The position numbers were made by a program, and so were the translations under genes. The notes under the pieces are model-generated. The model was given only the letters and a program-made list of their open reading frames with translations, was not told the origin of the DNA and ran no database searches. This document shows positions 34,030 to 42,370 of a stretch of 64,000 bases of DNA, in pieces. How positions within the stretch are numbered: position 1 is the first letter of the stretch; each line of letters begins with the position of its first letter. Origin of the DNA: Lachnospira sp. (GTDB lineage: Bacteria > Bacillota > Clostridia > Lachnospirales > Lachnospiraceae); the NCBI GenBank assembly GCA_017621205.1, contig JAGATQ010000015.1:18043-82042 (forward strand). Reading direction: 5' to 3'.

Positions 34030-34851
34030 CTATTCTTTAGTCAGGGAGGCAATCTCCTCATTGGTAAGGTGACGATATTCTCCCTCCTGCAACGCATCAT
34101 CCAACACCAGTGTTCCCATGGAAAGACGTTTTAAATAGAGAACCTGGCTGCCCACTGCCTGAAGCATCCGTTTTACCTGATGATATTTTCCTTCAATAAT
34201 CGTAAGCTTTAAAACAGAAAAAGACTCTGTATCACACTCCTGCCCCATTGCACACGCTCTTACAATCTCCCTAACTCTTGCGTCACATAAAACATTATCC
34301 TCATGGTAAAATTCTTCACGAGAGAGCCGGGCAAGCATCTGGCATTTCGCTGTATTCGTCCACTCCTCCTGCTCCCTCGTTCCAATATTAACCCCTTCTT
34401 CCAGTTGCGTCACAGCCCTTTCTGAAAGCACTCCCGCTGCTACTACAAAATAGCATTTCCCTACATGCCGTTTCGGAGAAAGCAATCTGTGGCTAAGCGT
34501 CCCATCATTGGTAATCAAAAGCAGCCCCTCTGTATCCTTATCCAGTCGTCCCACAGGAAATAAATCTTTTCTTTTTTTCTCCCGAACCAAATCAACCACC
34601 GTCTGATTACTGTCATCAACGGTGGCTGAAACTACGCCCTGTGGCTTATTTAGCATATAATATTCAAAATCCACATAACCAACTGTCTGTCCCTCTACCG
34701 TGATAACATCCAGACCAGATACTTTGCTATCCGGCTTTTTTACCACGCATTGATTGACTGTCACCTGACCCTTGCGAATCTTAACCTTTACTTCACTTCT
34801 CGTACCGACACCCATGTCAGTGAGGTATTTGTCTAACCGAAGCATTGTCAT
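34030..34851 (-). CDS. RsuA-family 16S rRNA pseudouridine synthase
   Basis: This 273-residue enzyme has an S4 domain (LRLDKYLTDMGVGTRSEVKVKIRKGQVTVN) and the RsuA/RluB catalytic core with YYMLNKPQGVVSATVDD, VGRLDKDTEGLLLITNDG (Asp nucleophile) and EGKYHQVKRMLQAVG. It resembles RsuA (16S U516) more than RluB. It lies nine bases after the YgiQ gene start in the same direction, in a run leading to gpsA and plsY. A second RsuA-type gene lies at 48274. Confidence 0.9.
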   Translation of the reverse strand: MTMLRLDKYLTDMGVGTRSEVKVKIRKGQVTVNQCVVKKPDSKVSGLDVITVEGQTVGYVDFEYYMLNKPQGVVSATVDDSNQTVVDLVREKKRKDLFPVGRLDKDTEGLLLITNDGTLSHRLLSPKRHVGKCYFVVAAGVLSERAVTQLEEGVNIGTREQEEWTNTAKCQMLARLSREEFYHEDNVLCDARVREIVRACAMGQECDTESFSVLKLTIIEGKYHQVKRMLQAVGSQVLYLKRLSMGTLVLDDALQEGEYRHLTNEEIASLTKE

Positions 34852-34873
34852 AAAAGACCATCCCTATCCCTGT

Positions 34874-35881
34874 CTACCAGCTTAAATCCTCATGCTCCCG
34901 CTTGGAATCACGCATAAACAAATCGGTAACTGCATCCCTCGCAGGCTTATTGTAAAACAAGACTTCATTGACCTGTTCAATAATCGGAATCTCCACATTG
35001 TACTGAGTTGCAAGCAAAAGAGCCGCCTTAGCAGAGTACACACCCTCAACGACCATCTTGACCTCATCCATTGCTTCCTGCATCGTCTTACCCTGACCGA
35101 TTAACACTCCGGCATTGTGATTCCGGCTATGCACACTGGTACAGGTCACGACCAAATCACCGATACCAGACAAACCGCTAAAGGTTTCGGGTTTACCACC
35201 CATGGCAACACCGAGGCGGGAAAGCTCTGCCACTCCTCTTGTTATCAATGCCGCTTTAGAGTTATCCCCAAAATTTAGACCATCACAAATACCCGCTGCA
35301 AGGGCAATTACATTTTTCAATGCCCCACCAAGCTCAATCCCAAGCACATCCGGACTGGTATAAACACGGAACCAGCCATTGGAAAAGGTCTTTTGCAGCT
35401 CCTTCGCTATAGCATAGTCCTCGGAACCAACTACCACAATAGTAGGAATCTTTCTTGCAACCTCCTCGGCATGGGACGGACCAGAAAGAACAGCTACTGT
35501 CGCTCCCTTAATCTCATCCTCTATAATTTCAGACAGACGCATCAAGGTACTTTCCTCAATTCCCTTTGCCACATCGACAATGACCTGTCCCTTTTCATAA
35601 AAAGGTGCTGCACTGCGGGCGGTAGAACGAACAAACACAGACGGTACGGCAAATACGAGAATTTCCCGTCCCTTCATTGCCTCCTCAAGATTGTTGGTCA
35701 CCTGAATGTTGTCAGAAAGCTTCACTCCCGGAAGCTTGTCCTTCTGCTCCCGCTCCTTACGAAGCATCTCCACCTCTTTCTTATCAATGGACCAGATGGT
35801 AACCTCGTGTCCATTTTCCTCCAATAACATTGCTAATGCTGTGCCCCAGCTTCCGGCACCTAATACACTAATTTTCTTCAT
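34874..35881 (-). CDS. gpsA: NAD(P)-dependent glycerol-3-phosphate dehydrogenase
   Basis: GpsA makes sn-glycerol-3-phosphate from dihydroxyacetone phosphate for phospholipid synthesis. The 335-residue protein starts KKISVLGAGSWGTALAMLLEENGHEV and contains VAKGIEE, LSGPSHAEEVARKIPT, GIELGGALKNVIALAAGICDGL (catalytic Lys) and PETFSGLSGIGDLVVTCTS. ATG 35881 follows GGAGGATACC. It directly follows plsY (16 bases), its pathway partner, which consumes the same glycerol-3-phosphate. Confidence 0.97.
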   Translation of the reverse strand: MKKISVLGAGSWGTALAMLLEENGHEVTIWSIDKKEVEMLRKEREQKDKLPGVKLSDNIQVTNNLEEAMKGREILVFAVPSVFVRSTARSAAPFYEKGQVIVDVAKGIEESTLMRLSEIIEDEIKGATVAVLSGPSHAEEVARKIPTIVVVGSEDYAIAKELQKTFSNGWFRVYTSPDVLGIELGGALKNVIALAAGICDGLNFGDNSKAALITRGVAELSRLGVAMGGKPETFSGLSGIGDLVVTCTSVHSRNHNAGVLIGQGKTMQEAMDEVKMVVEGVYSAKAALLLATQYNVEIPIIEQVNEVLFYNKPARDAVTDLFMRDSKREHEDLSW

Positions 35882-35897
35882 AATGGTATCCTCCATA

Positions 35898-36593
35898 TTA
35901 CTGTGGTTTTTCCTCATCCAGGTGCACATCCTCCTTCGGGTCACCAAGACGGCGCTCTGTTCCGTTTAACAGCCGTTTGATATTCTCCCGGTGAGAAAAA
36001 AATGCGGATGCGGTAAATGCCAATGCAACAATATAACACTCAAGCAAATGGTCTGCATGTACATAGCTTCCATAAAGTCCGATATGATTGAACTGTCCAA
36101 ACAGAATGGTAGTCAGCAAATAAGTCGTTACGACACAAAGGGATGCAATGGACATATATCTGGTGGAAAGCACTACAATAATAAAAACAGCGAGACAAAT
36201 CACAATAATACGCCAGTCACCAAAGGCAATCACTGCCCCTGAGGTCGCCGCAATTCCCTTTCCCCCTTTAAAATTCATATAGAAGGGATAATTATGCCCG
36301 ATTACTACACCGAAGCCCGCATATAGCACAAGCAATCCGACCATATCCGGTGCAATAGCGTGAAAGAGGACACGGATTAATGTACAACAGATTATCGCTT
36401 TCAGACAATCACCGATATACACCATAATTCCCGCCTTCTTTCCAAGAACACGGCTAGCGTTCGTCGTGCCGGAATTCCCGCTTCCATATTGCCGGATGTC
36501 TATTCCCTTTAACCGTCCTAAGATATATCCCGTCTGGAATAATCCAAAAATATAACCAATCAGCAGACTAATGATTCGATATAAAATTATCAT
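35898..36593 (-). CDS. plsY: Glycerol-3-phosphate acyltransferase PlsY
   Basis: PlsY is a membrane enzyme that transfers acyl groups from acyl-phosphate to glycerol-3-phosphate. The 231 residues have five membrane helices and the three cytosol-facing motifs: [40 protein letters not shown] and the C-terminal [14 protein letters not shown]. Its start overlaps the der stop by four bases, and gpsA follows. This der-plsY-gpsA order is conserved in Firmicutes. The tail after [10 protein letters not shown] is slightly longer than usual. Confidence 0.96.
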   Translation of the reverse strand: MIILYRIISLLIGYIFGLFQTGYILGRLKGIDIRQYGSGNSGTTNASRVLGKKAGIMVYIGDCLKAIICCTLIRVLFHAIAPDMVGLLVLYAGFGVVIGHNYPFYMNFKGGKGIAATSGAVIAFGDWRIIVICLAVFIIVVLSTRYMSIASLCVVTTYLLTTILFGQFNHIGLYGSYVHADHLLECYIVALAFTASAFFSHRENIKRLLNGTERRLGDPKEDVHLDEEKPQ

Positions 36594-37915
36594 CCTTTTT
36601 CTTTCCTTTCCCTTGCAATAAAATGAATTGGGGTACCTTTAAACCCAAAGGTATTTCGTATCTGGTTCTCCAAATAGCGGGTATAAGAAAAATGCATCAG
36701 CTTCTTATCATTGATAAATAACACAAAGGTTGGCGGTTTTACAGAAACCTGCGTCATATAGTAGATGCGAAGCCGTTTTCCCTTGTCTGACGGAGGCTGC
36801 TTCATGGCAACCGCCTCTGATAATATTTCATTTAATACCCCGGTCTGTACCCGGAGCGAATGATTCTCAATCACATCATCTATCATACCAAACAGCTTAG
36901 GAACCCTCTGCCCCGTTTGTGCCGAAATAAATATAATTTCTGCATAATTCATAAAGGAAAGTGTCTGCCTTACCTTATCCGTAAACTGATAAATGGTCTT
37001 ATCGTTCTTCTCTAACAAATCCCATTTGTTCACTGCAACAATCATGCCCTTACCCCGCTCGTGGGCAATTCCGGCAATCTTAGCATCCTGTTCTGTCACA
37101 CCCTCTGTAGCATCAATCAATAATACTACAATATCTGCCCGTTCCACAGCACTGACAGTACGGATAATACTATAGCGTTCCAATTCTTCCTTTATTTTAT
37201 TCTTTCGCCTAAGTCCTGCCGTATCAATGAAAATATACTCTTTCCCATCATAGGTCACCTGCGTATCAATCGCATCCCGCGTTGTGCCTGCAATATCCGA
37301 GACAATACAACGGTTCTCTCCAAGCATCTTGTTAATCAGGGAAGATTTACCCACATTCGGTTTGCCAATAATCGCAATCTTAGGAATCTCTGATTCCTCC
37401 TCCTCAAAGGCTGCCTTATCAAAATGGCTGACAACCTCCTCCAGCATATCACCAAAGCCCAGCTTGGAGGAACTTGATATCGGCATCGGGTCACCTAAGC
37501 CCAGATTATAAAATTCATAGACGTCTGCCATCTGCTTATCAAAATTATCCACCTTATTCACCACAAGCACCACCGGCTTATGGGAACGACGGAGCATATC
37601 AGCGACCTTACTGTCTGCGTCTAAAAGTCCCTGTCTGACATCCACCAGAAATATAATTACATCCGCAGTCGCAATCGCAATTTCAGCCTGCTCCCTCATG
37701 TGGCTTAACATCAAATCACTGGTATCCGGCTCTATACCACCGGTATCAATTAGAGTAAAGCTTCCATTTAACCATGAAATATCCGCATAAATACGGTCTC
37801 TTGTCACCCCCGGTGTATCCTTCACAATTGATATTTTCCTGCCTGCCAATGCGTTAAATAATGTGGACTTTCCAACATTCGGACGACCAACAATGGCAAC
37901 AATTGGTTTACTCAT
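36590..37915 (-). CDS. der: Ribosome biogenesis GTPase Der (EngA)
   Basis: Der acts in 50S subunit assembly. The 441-residue protein has two tandem GTPase domains: [22 protein letters not shown] and NKVDNFD in the first; [22 protein letters not shown] and NKWDLLE in the second. A KH-like C-terminal domain ends with [17 protein letters not shown] 37915 follows GGAGGAAGG; the longer frame adds 12 residues without homology. It is coupled to plsY by overlap. Confidence 0.98.
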   Translation of the reverse strand: MSKPIVAIVGRPNVGKSTLFNALAGRKISIVKDTPGVTRDRIYADISWLNGSFTLIDTGGIEPDTSDLMLSHMREQAEIAIATADVIIFLVDVRQGLLDADSKVADMLRRSHKPVVLVVNKVDNFDKQMADVYEFYNLGLGDPMPISSSSKLGFGDMLEEVVSHFDKAAFEEEESEIPKIAIIGKPNVGKSSLINKMLGENRCIVSDIAGTTRDAIDTQVTYDGKEYIFIDTAGLRRKNKIKEELERYSIIRTVSAVERADIVVLLIDATEGVTEQDAKIAGIAHERGKGMIVAVNKWDLLEKNDKTIYQFTDKVRQTLSFMNYAEIIFISAQTGQRVPKLFGMIDDVIENHSLRVQTGVLNEILSEAVAMKQPPSDKGKRLRIYYMTQVSVKPPTFVLFINDKKLMHFSYTRYLENQIRNTFGFKGTPIHFIARERKEKG

Positions 37916-37989
37916 CTTCCTTCCTCCAGATATTTCCTTTAAACACTCCATTTAGTATAAAGGTACTTGGTTAAATTTGCAAGCATCTT

Positions 37990-38841
37990 TTACAGCATCA
38001 AAAAACCAGCCAGATTCCCCCGTAACCCCTTACTTGCCCGATGGGAAAATAACAGCTTCTCATTACAGCAGGTACAAATATCCGTAATGTCAAGCTTGTC
38101 TTTTCTAATTCCGGCAGAAAGCAGAACCAGCTCATTGGCCTTCCACAAATCAAGCTGGAATTTATCATTCTCCTTCTTGTCAAATATCAGTTCACATTCT
38201 TCCTCTGTAAAACAGGAAGCAAATTCTTCATAGACATCCCTGCTTACCTCATAACAGTCTCTGCAGATTCCCGGCCCCACCGCTGCAATGATATCCTCCG
38301 GTTTCGAGCCAAACTCCTGATTCATTTTCTGAACCGTTTTTTCTCCCATACGGTTTACCGTGCCACGCCAGCCGGAATGGGACAAACCAATGGCTCGCTG
38401 TACCGGGTCATAAAAAAACAGAGGAATGCAGTCCGCATAAAAGGTCACCAGACAAACCCCCTCGTCATTGGTAACCAGCCCGTCCACATCCGCATAACCA
38501 AGCTTCCTGATTATGCCTTTTCCCCTGTCCGCTACTGTCACTCTTCGCACTGTCGTATGATGCTGCTGGTCAGACCCTACCATCTGCTCCGGCTTCACTC
38601 CGATAGCCTCCCCAATGCGACGGAAATTCTCCCTCACATTCTCCTCTTCATCTCCCCTTGAAAAGCTTAAGTTCATGGAGGATAAATGTCCTTCACTTAC
38701 CCCTCCAAGCCTGGTCGAAAAACCATGTACCACCCCTGCCCTTAAAAGCTTCGAAAAAGTTAAAAAGGGAACCTCCCCTTTTTGTTGCACAATGATACTT
38801 TCATTGGAATTACTAATATGAAAATCCTGTTTTGTTAACAT
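37990..38841 (-). CDS. pgeF: PgeF/YfiH family protein (laccase-domain purine nucleoside phosphorylase)
   Basis: The 283-residue protein has VVHGFSTRLGGVSEGHLSSMNLS, SDQQHHTTVRRV, DGLVTNDEGVCLVTFYADCIPLFFYDP, LSHSGWRGTVNRMG and GPGICRDCYEVSRDVYEEF. These give the Cys and His metal ligands of the COG1496 family. Members have been described as purine nucleoside phosphorylases/adenosine deaminases and as peptidoglycan-editing factors. It lies nine bases after yraN and 75 before der. Confidence 0.92.
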   Translation of the reverse strand: MLTKQDFHISNSNESIIVQQKGEVPFLTFSKLLRAGVVHGFSTRLGGVSEGHLSSMNLSFSRGDEEENVRENFRRIGEAIGVKPEQMVGSDQQHHTTVRRVTVADRGKGIIRKLGYADVDGLVTNDEGVCLVTFYADCIPLFFYDPVQRAIGLSHSGWRGTVNRMGEKTVQKMNQEFGSKPEDIIAAVGPGICRDCYEVSRDVYEEFASCFTEEECELIFDKKENDKFQLDLWKANELVLLSAGIRKDKLDITDICTCCNEKLLFSHRASKGLRGNLAGFLML

Positions 38842-38850
38842 TGTTATCCC

Positions 38851-39192
38851 CTATCCTTGAAATTCAAATGCATTTTCAACATGACGTATAGATTCATCCT
38901 TATAAACCGCAATCACATCAAAACGACAGTTAAGCTTTCTGATTATGGCATTATGGGAAAAAATATACATAGCCGCCCGGCTGATACGCTGCTGTTTTCC
39001 CCAATCCACCGCCTGAAGAGGGTCGCCATATCTATCGCTAGAACGGTATTTTACCTCGCAAAAGACAATATAGTTATCCTTTTTTGCTATAATATCAATC
39101 TCACCATAAGGGGTATATCTGTTCCGGTCAACAATCTGATACCCCTCTCGAATCAGATAATCCACAGCAAGCTGTTCATACTTCGCTCCCAC
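38851..39192 (-). CDS. YraN/UPF0102 family nuclease-fold protein
   Basis: The product carries the UPF0102 endonuclease-like core: GEIDIIAKKDNYIVFCEVKYRSSDRYGDPLQAV, with the Asp-Glu-x-Lys pattern, followed by KQQRISRAAMYIF. The only standard start is the GTG at 39192, which lacks a ribosome binding site and removes the N-terminal NNRKVG segment usual in the family. In frame upstream, an ATA at 39217-39219 lies eight bases after a perfect AAAGGAGG and would restore that segment. I give the standard-codon coordinates but suspect the non-AUG start. A Family II element abuts it upstream. Confidence 0.85.
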   Translation of the reverse strand: MGAKYEQLAVDYLIREGYQIVDRNRYTPYGEIDIIAKKDNYIVFCEVKYRSSDRYGDPLQAVDWGKQQRISRAAMYIFSHNAIIRKLNCRFDVIAVYKDESIRHVENAFEFQG

Positions 39193-39242
39193 CTTCCGGT
39201 TATTCTGTTTTCCTACTATAACCCTCTCCTCCTTTATCTTAA

Positions 39243-39392
39243 TAGGTAATTGTAAAACTCGTATTCATCAGCCAGATAGTCATAATAGTATATAAATTTA
39301 CGCCTTTGTACTGAGCGTAGCGAAGACAACGAAGTAAATTTATATACTATTATGACCATCGTATGAGTAATGCCTAATTTTACAAATACCTA
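39243..39392 (-). repeat. Family II palindromic element, copy B
   Basis: Inner arms GATAGTCATAATAGTATA... (39275-39301 and 39334-39360) match at 26 of 27 positions. Outer arms TAGGTAATTGTAAAA and its complement bound the element. The loop is inverted relative to copies A and C. The right outer arm contains the TAG stop of ylqH, and the left outer arm lies just before the yraN ribosome binding site, so the element fills the intergenic space. Confidence 0.85.
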
Positions 39393-39674
39393 ATTCCGCC
39401 CTATCTTCCCCTTGATACGGTCCATATCATCCACAAATACAAGAATCTCCGCAACAACTCCATAAAGCTCCTCCGGAATATAGTCGCCGATATCCAGCTT
39501 CACCAGAGTCTTCGCCAGGCGGGAATCCTCATAAAGCGGCACATCACTCTCCTCTGCCTTGGCAATAATATTTTCCGCTACATACCCCTTACCGGAAGCG
39601 ACAATCTTGGGGGCTCCCTCAGATGGCTCATAGGATAGGGCGACAGCAGTTCGTTTTTTTCTTTCCTCTTCCAT
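39390..39674 (-). CDS. ylqH: FlhB C-terminal-domain-like protein (YlqH, EscU/YscU family)
   Basis: The 94-residue soluble protein reads RTAVALSYEPSEGAPKIVASGKGYVAENII, then ESDVPLYEDSRLAKTLVKLDIGDYIPEELYGVVAEIL. This is the cytoplasmic substrate-switch domain of FlhB without its membrane part and without the autocleaving NPTH motif. B. subtilis YlqH is of this type and is encoded in the same rbgA-rnhB-ylqG-ylqH order. It may influence flagellar export, but this is not established. It follows ylqG by 11 bases. Confidence 0.88.
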   Translation of the reverse strand: MEEERKKRTAVALSYEPSEGAPKIVASGKGYVAENIIAKAEESDVPLYEDSRLAKTLVKLDIGDYIPEELYGVVAEILVFVDDMDRIKGKIGRN

Positions 39675-39685
39675 AAAAACACCCC

Positions 39686-41569
39686 CTACGCTCTCATATC
39701 AAAGGTATACCGCTTAATCTGCTGGTTGCTTGGAATATCCTTAGCAAGAAAATCCTCTACAATATCCTCAACCATTTCTTTCTTGTCAGTTCTTCTCACT
39801 ACCTCGGTGCTAAGGGTCAGATTCAAGCCTGCAATCTGCTCCTTAAGCTGCTCAATATGGTTCTTTACCGTTGATACCGAGCGGTTATCCTCCAAATAAA
39901 ACCGTGCCATGACCTGTGTGCCATTAAGCTGGACATGGACATCCGTAGAGCCAAGATGATCCATATCAAGATGAAGAAGCACGCTGACGTTCTTCTTATC
40001 CTTAGACAAGCTTTTTTTATTGGTATAAACGTACAGTTCACTGTTGGCATCCTGATTCGTCAATTGTAGTGGAATCTGGGCATAGGTATATTTCTCATTT
40101 AAATCCTGAATAAATTTCAGATTATCATACATATTCTGTGCCTGTTCCCCCATCTGCTGTCCACCGGCAGAAGAAGAAAAGCTCATCGCTGCATCTGCCA
40201 GCTTTGATGTCTGCTCCGACATCCGTTCGAACAGTTGATGAAGCTTATCCGGCTCTTTCAGCTGTTCTGGTGTCAGCTTCCATTGGTGGTCAATCACACT
40301 TTCAATCAATACCTGATATTCCTTGGAAGCAAAGAAATGTTTAATTGTCTCCGGACTCAGCTCAGAATTATTCGATACATAGTCATGAATGGAACGGAAC
40401 AAATCCTCTGCAGTATTTTTAGGATCAAGCATCATCTTGATAGCATCCTCATTGATGCCGAGAGACTTTAACTGCTCTGCAAATGCATTCTGAATCTCAC
40501 TGGTAAAGACATTCCTGCCGGAAAGATTAAACTGTCCTTCCCGAAACGCCTCTAACAAAGCCTCCTGACTCATATCCGGATACTGCATTTTTAATTCATT
40601 TAAAAAGCTGTCAGACACAACCAGATTGCCTTGCGGGTCCAGCAGTGGCGTTCCTGCCTCCGTTATTACAAGACTTCCCTTAGGAAAAGCATTACCCTGC
40701 GCATCTACAATTGGTTTCCCCGCCGCATCAAGCTCCGGCTGTGCTGCATTCTTATAAAAATCCGCTACCTCATTGTCCTCCATAAAAAAGGCTTCCTGAA
40801 GTGTTGTGACCGGTAACGCACTCTTTAACTGTGTCGTTGTAAAGGTATCTACTATCATCTGATTAAACTGAAGCACCCTTCCCGCCGAATTATCCCCGGA
40901 GGACAACTCCTCATATGCAGCAGTAATACTATTCATTACCCCATCCATCTGGCTTGCAAGCTGGTTGGTATGGTTCTGATATTGACCAAGCTGGTTTAAG
41001 TTCCCTTCCGTAACCGGAAGACCAATGCGAACCATCGTTACAATATCCTTAATGGATGCATTCGGATGATTGAGCGAATGCTGCAAAATCTTCATAATGG
41101 AATTCCGGTCAATCGGCAGGCTGGCATCCATCAGCTCCTTCACTACCGCCATATTTTTCTCATTGAGCTGCAACCCTGCAGACTGTAAAGACTTCTCAAT
41201 AGTCTGGTTCTGGGGGCTAAACTTCTCATCCAAAAGAGGACGTATCGTAATCCTCTCGCCATCATTTTCCTTTACTTCAAAATAAAGATTATTGCCAATA
41301 TTAATTGGTACCGGCTCTAACAATGCCGCCGTAAGCACCTGTCCATTGCCAAGGGAAACGGTGACCGTTCTCCCTGTCATATTCGTTATTTCTCCCTTAA
41401 ACACATCTCCCTTTTCGAGTTGGGAAATATTAACCTCTTTGTTCGGGCCATTGCTCTGCAAGGCACGGGAAGCCATAAGACTTTTGGAATAGCTTGAATT
41501 AGCGGCACTCCGGCTTTGGGAATTGCTCTTAGCTGCTGTCGCCGCCGTTGCGGTTGTAATAATCTCCAT
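39686..41569 (-). CDS. ylqG: FliK/YlqG-like hook-length-control-type protein
   Basis: This 627-residue protein opens with a Ser/Ala-rich segment and an S1/OB-like stretch (LEKGDVFKGEITNMTGRTVTVSLGNGQVLTA). A long helical middle follows. It ends in a flagellar hook-length-control-like domain, NVSVLLHLDMDHLGSTDVHVQLNGTQVMARFYLED. A proline/glycine insert near residues 275-320 repeats the motif D-x-x-G-x-P-x-x-D-x-Q-G-N. The position between rnhB and ylqH matches B. subtilis ylqG. With ylqH it suggests a flagellar or export-related role, which is inferred only. Confidence 0.78.
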   Translation of the reverse strand: MEIITTATAATAAKSNSQSRSAANSSYSKSLMASRALQSNGPNKEVNISQLEKGDVFKGEITNMTGRTVTVSLGNGQVLTAALLEPVPINIGNNLYFEVKENDGERITIRPLLDEKFSPQNQTIEKSLQSAGLQLNEKNMAVVKELMDASLPIDRNSIMKILQHSLNHPNASIKDIVTMVRIGLPVTEGNLNQLGQYQNHTNQLASQMDGVMNSITAAYEELSSGDNSAGRVLQFNQMIVDTFTTTQLKSALPVTTLQEAFFMEDNEVADFYKNAAQPELDAAGKPIVDAQGNAFPKGSLVITEAGTPLLDPQGNLVVSDSFLNELKMQYPDMSQEALLEAFREGQFNLSGRNVFTSEIQNAFAEQLKSLGINEDAIKMMLDPKNTAEDLFRSIHDYVSNNSELSPETIKHFFASKEYQVLIESVIDHQWKLTPEQLKEPDKLHQLFERMSEQTSKLADAAMSFSSSAGGQQMGEQAQNMYDNLKFIQDLNEKYTYAQIPLQLTNQDANSELYVYTNKKSLSKDKKNVSVLLHLDMDHLGSTDVHVQLNGTQVMARFYLEDNRSVSTVKNHIEQLKEQIAGLNLTLSTEVVRRTDKKEMVEDIVEDFLAKDIPSNQQIKRYTFDMRA

Positions 41570-41596
41570 GAAATGACCTCCTTTTATTTAACCAAT

Positions 41597-42358
41597 CTAA
41601 CTATCTACAAACTTCTTTATAAAAGACATGCGGTGAATCGGGCAGGGACCTAATGTCTGAATTGCTTTTATATGCTTTGCCGAGCCATATCCCTTGTTGG
41701 ATGCGAAATCATATCCCGGATACAATTTATCATATTCCTCCATCATATGGTCTCTGGTAACCTTGGCTACAATACTCGCTGCTGCAATGGAAATTGACTT
41801 AGCATCTCCTTTGATAATCGGTATCTGACGAATGGAAACCTCTGGTATGGTAACCGCATCATTCAGCAGTAAATCCGGCGCTGGGTCAAGCCCCACAATC
41901 GACTGACGCATAGCCTCATAGGTTGCCTGCAATATATTAATCTCATCAATCACAGTATGCTCCACCAGCCCGATTTTATAAGCGATGGCACACTGCTTAA
42001 TCTCCTCACAAAGCTGTTCCCGCTTCTTTTCCGACAACTTTTTAGAGTCATTGATATAAAGCAAATCACATTCCTTGGGCAAAATTACCGCACAGGTCAC
42101 CACAGGTCCCGCTAATGGGCCACGCCCAACCTCATCAATACCCGCAATATAGGAATAATCTGCGTATTTCCTTTCATACTGCTTCATATTCTCCATGCGT
42201 TCCCGCTCTTTAGCAAGAGCCATAAGTTTTTTTTCTGCCGAGGAGATAAGCTTTTGTACACCAGCACGCTCATCCTCCCGATACTCCTTTATCAAGGCAG
42301 TAAGTACTGTCTCCTCCTCTGTTTGAAATCGTTCTTTTATCTGACTAATCGCTTCCAT
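41597..42358 (-). CDS. rnhB: Ribonuclease HII
   Basis: RNase HII removes single ribonucleotides and RNA from RNA-DNA hybrids. The 253-residue protein has an N-terminal helical extension (about 70 residues, as in Bacillus RnhB). The catalytic region is IAGIDEVGRGPLAGPVVTCAVILP, with Asp-Glu, then NDSKKLSEKKREQL, KGDAKSISIAAASIVAKVTRDHMM and SNKGYGSAKHIKAI. It lies between the long signal peptidase gene and ylqG. Confidence 0.97.
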   Translation of the reverse strand: MEAISQIKERFQTEEETVLTALIKEYREDERAGVQKLISSAEKKLMALAKERERMENMKQYERKYADYSYIAGIDEVGRGPLAGPVVTCAVILPKECDLLYINDSKKLSEKKREQLCEEIKQCAIAYKIGLVEHTVIDEINILQATYEAMRQSIVGLDPAPDLLLNDAVTIPEVSIRQIPIIKGDAKSISIAAASIVAKVTRDHMMEEYDKLYPGYDFASNKGYGSAKHIKAIQTLGPCPIHRMSFIKKFVDS

Positions 42359-42370
42359 ACGCTCACTCTC

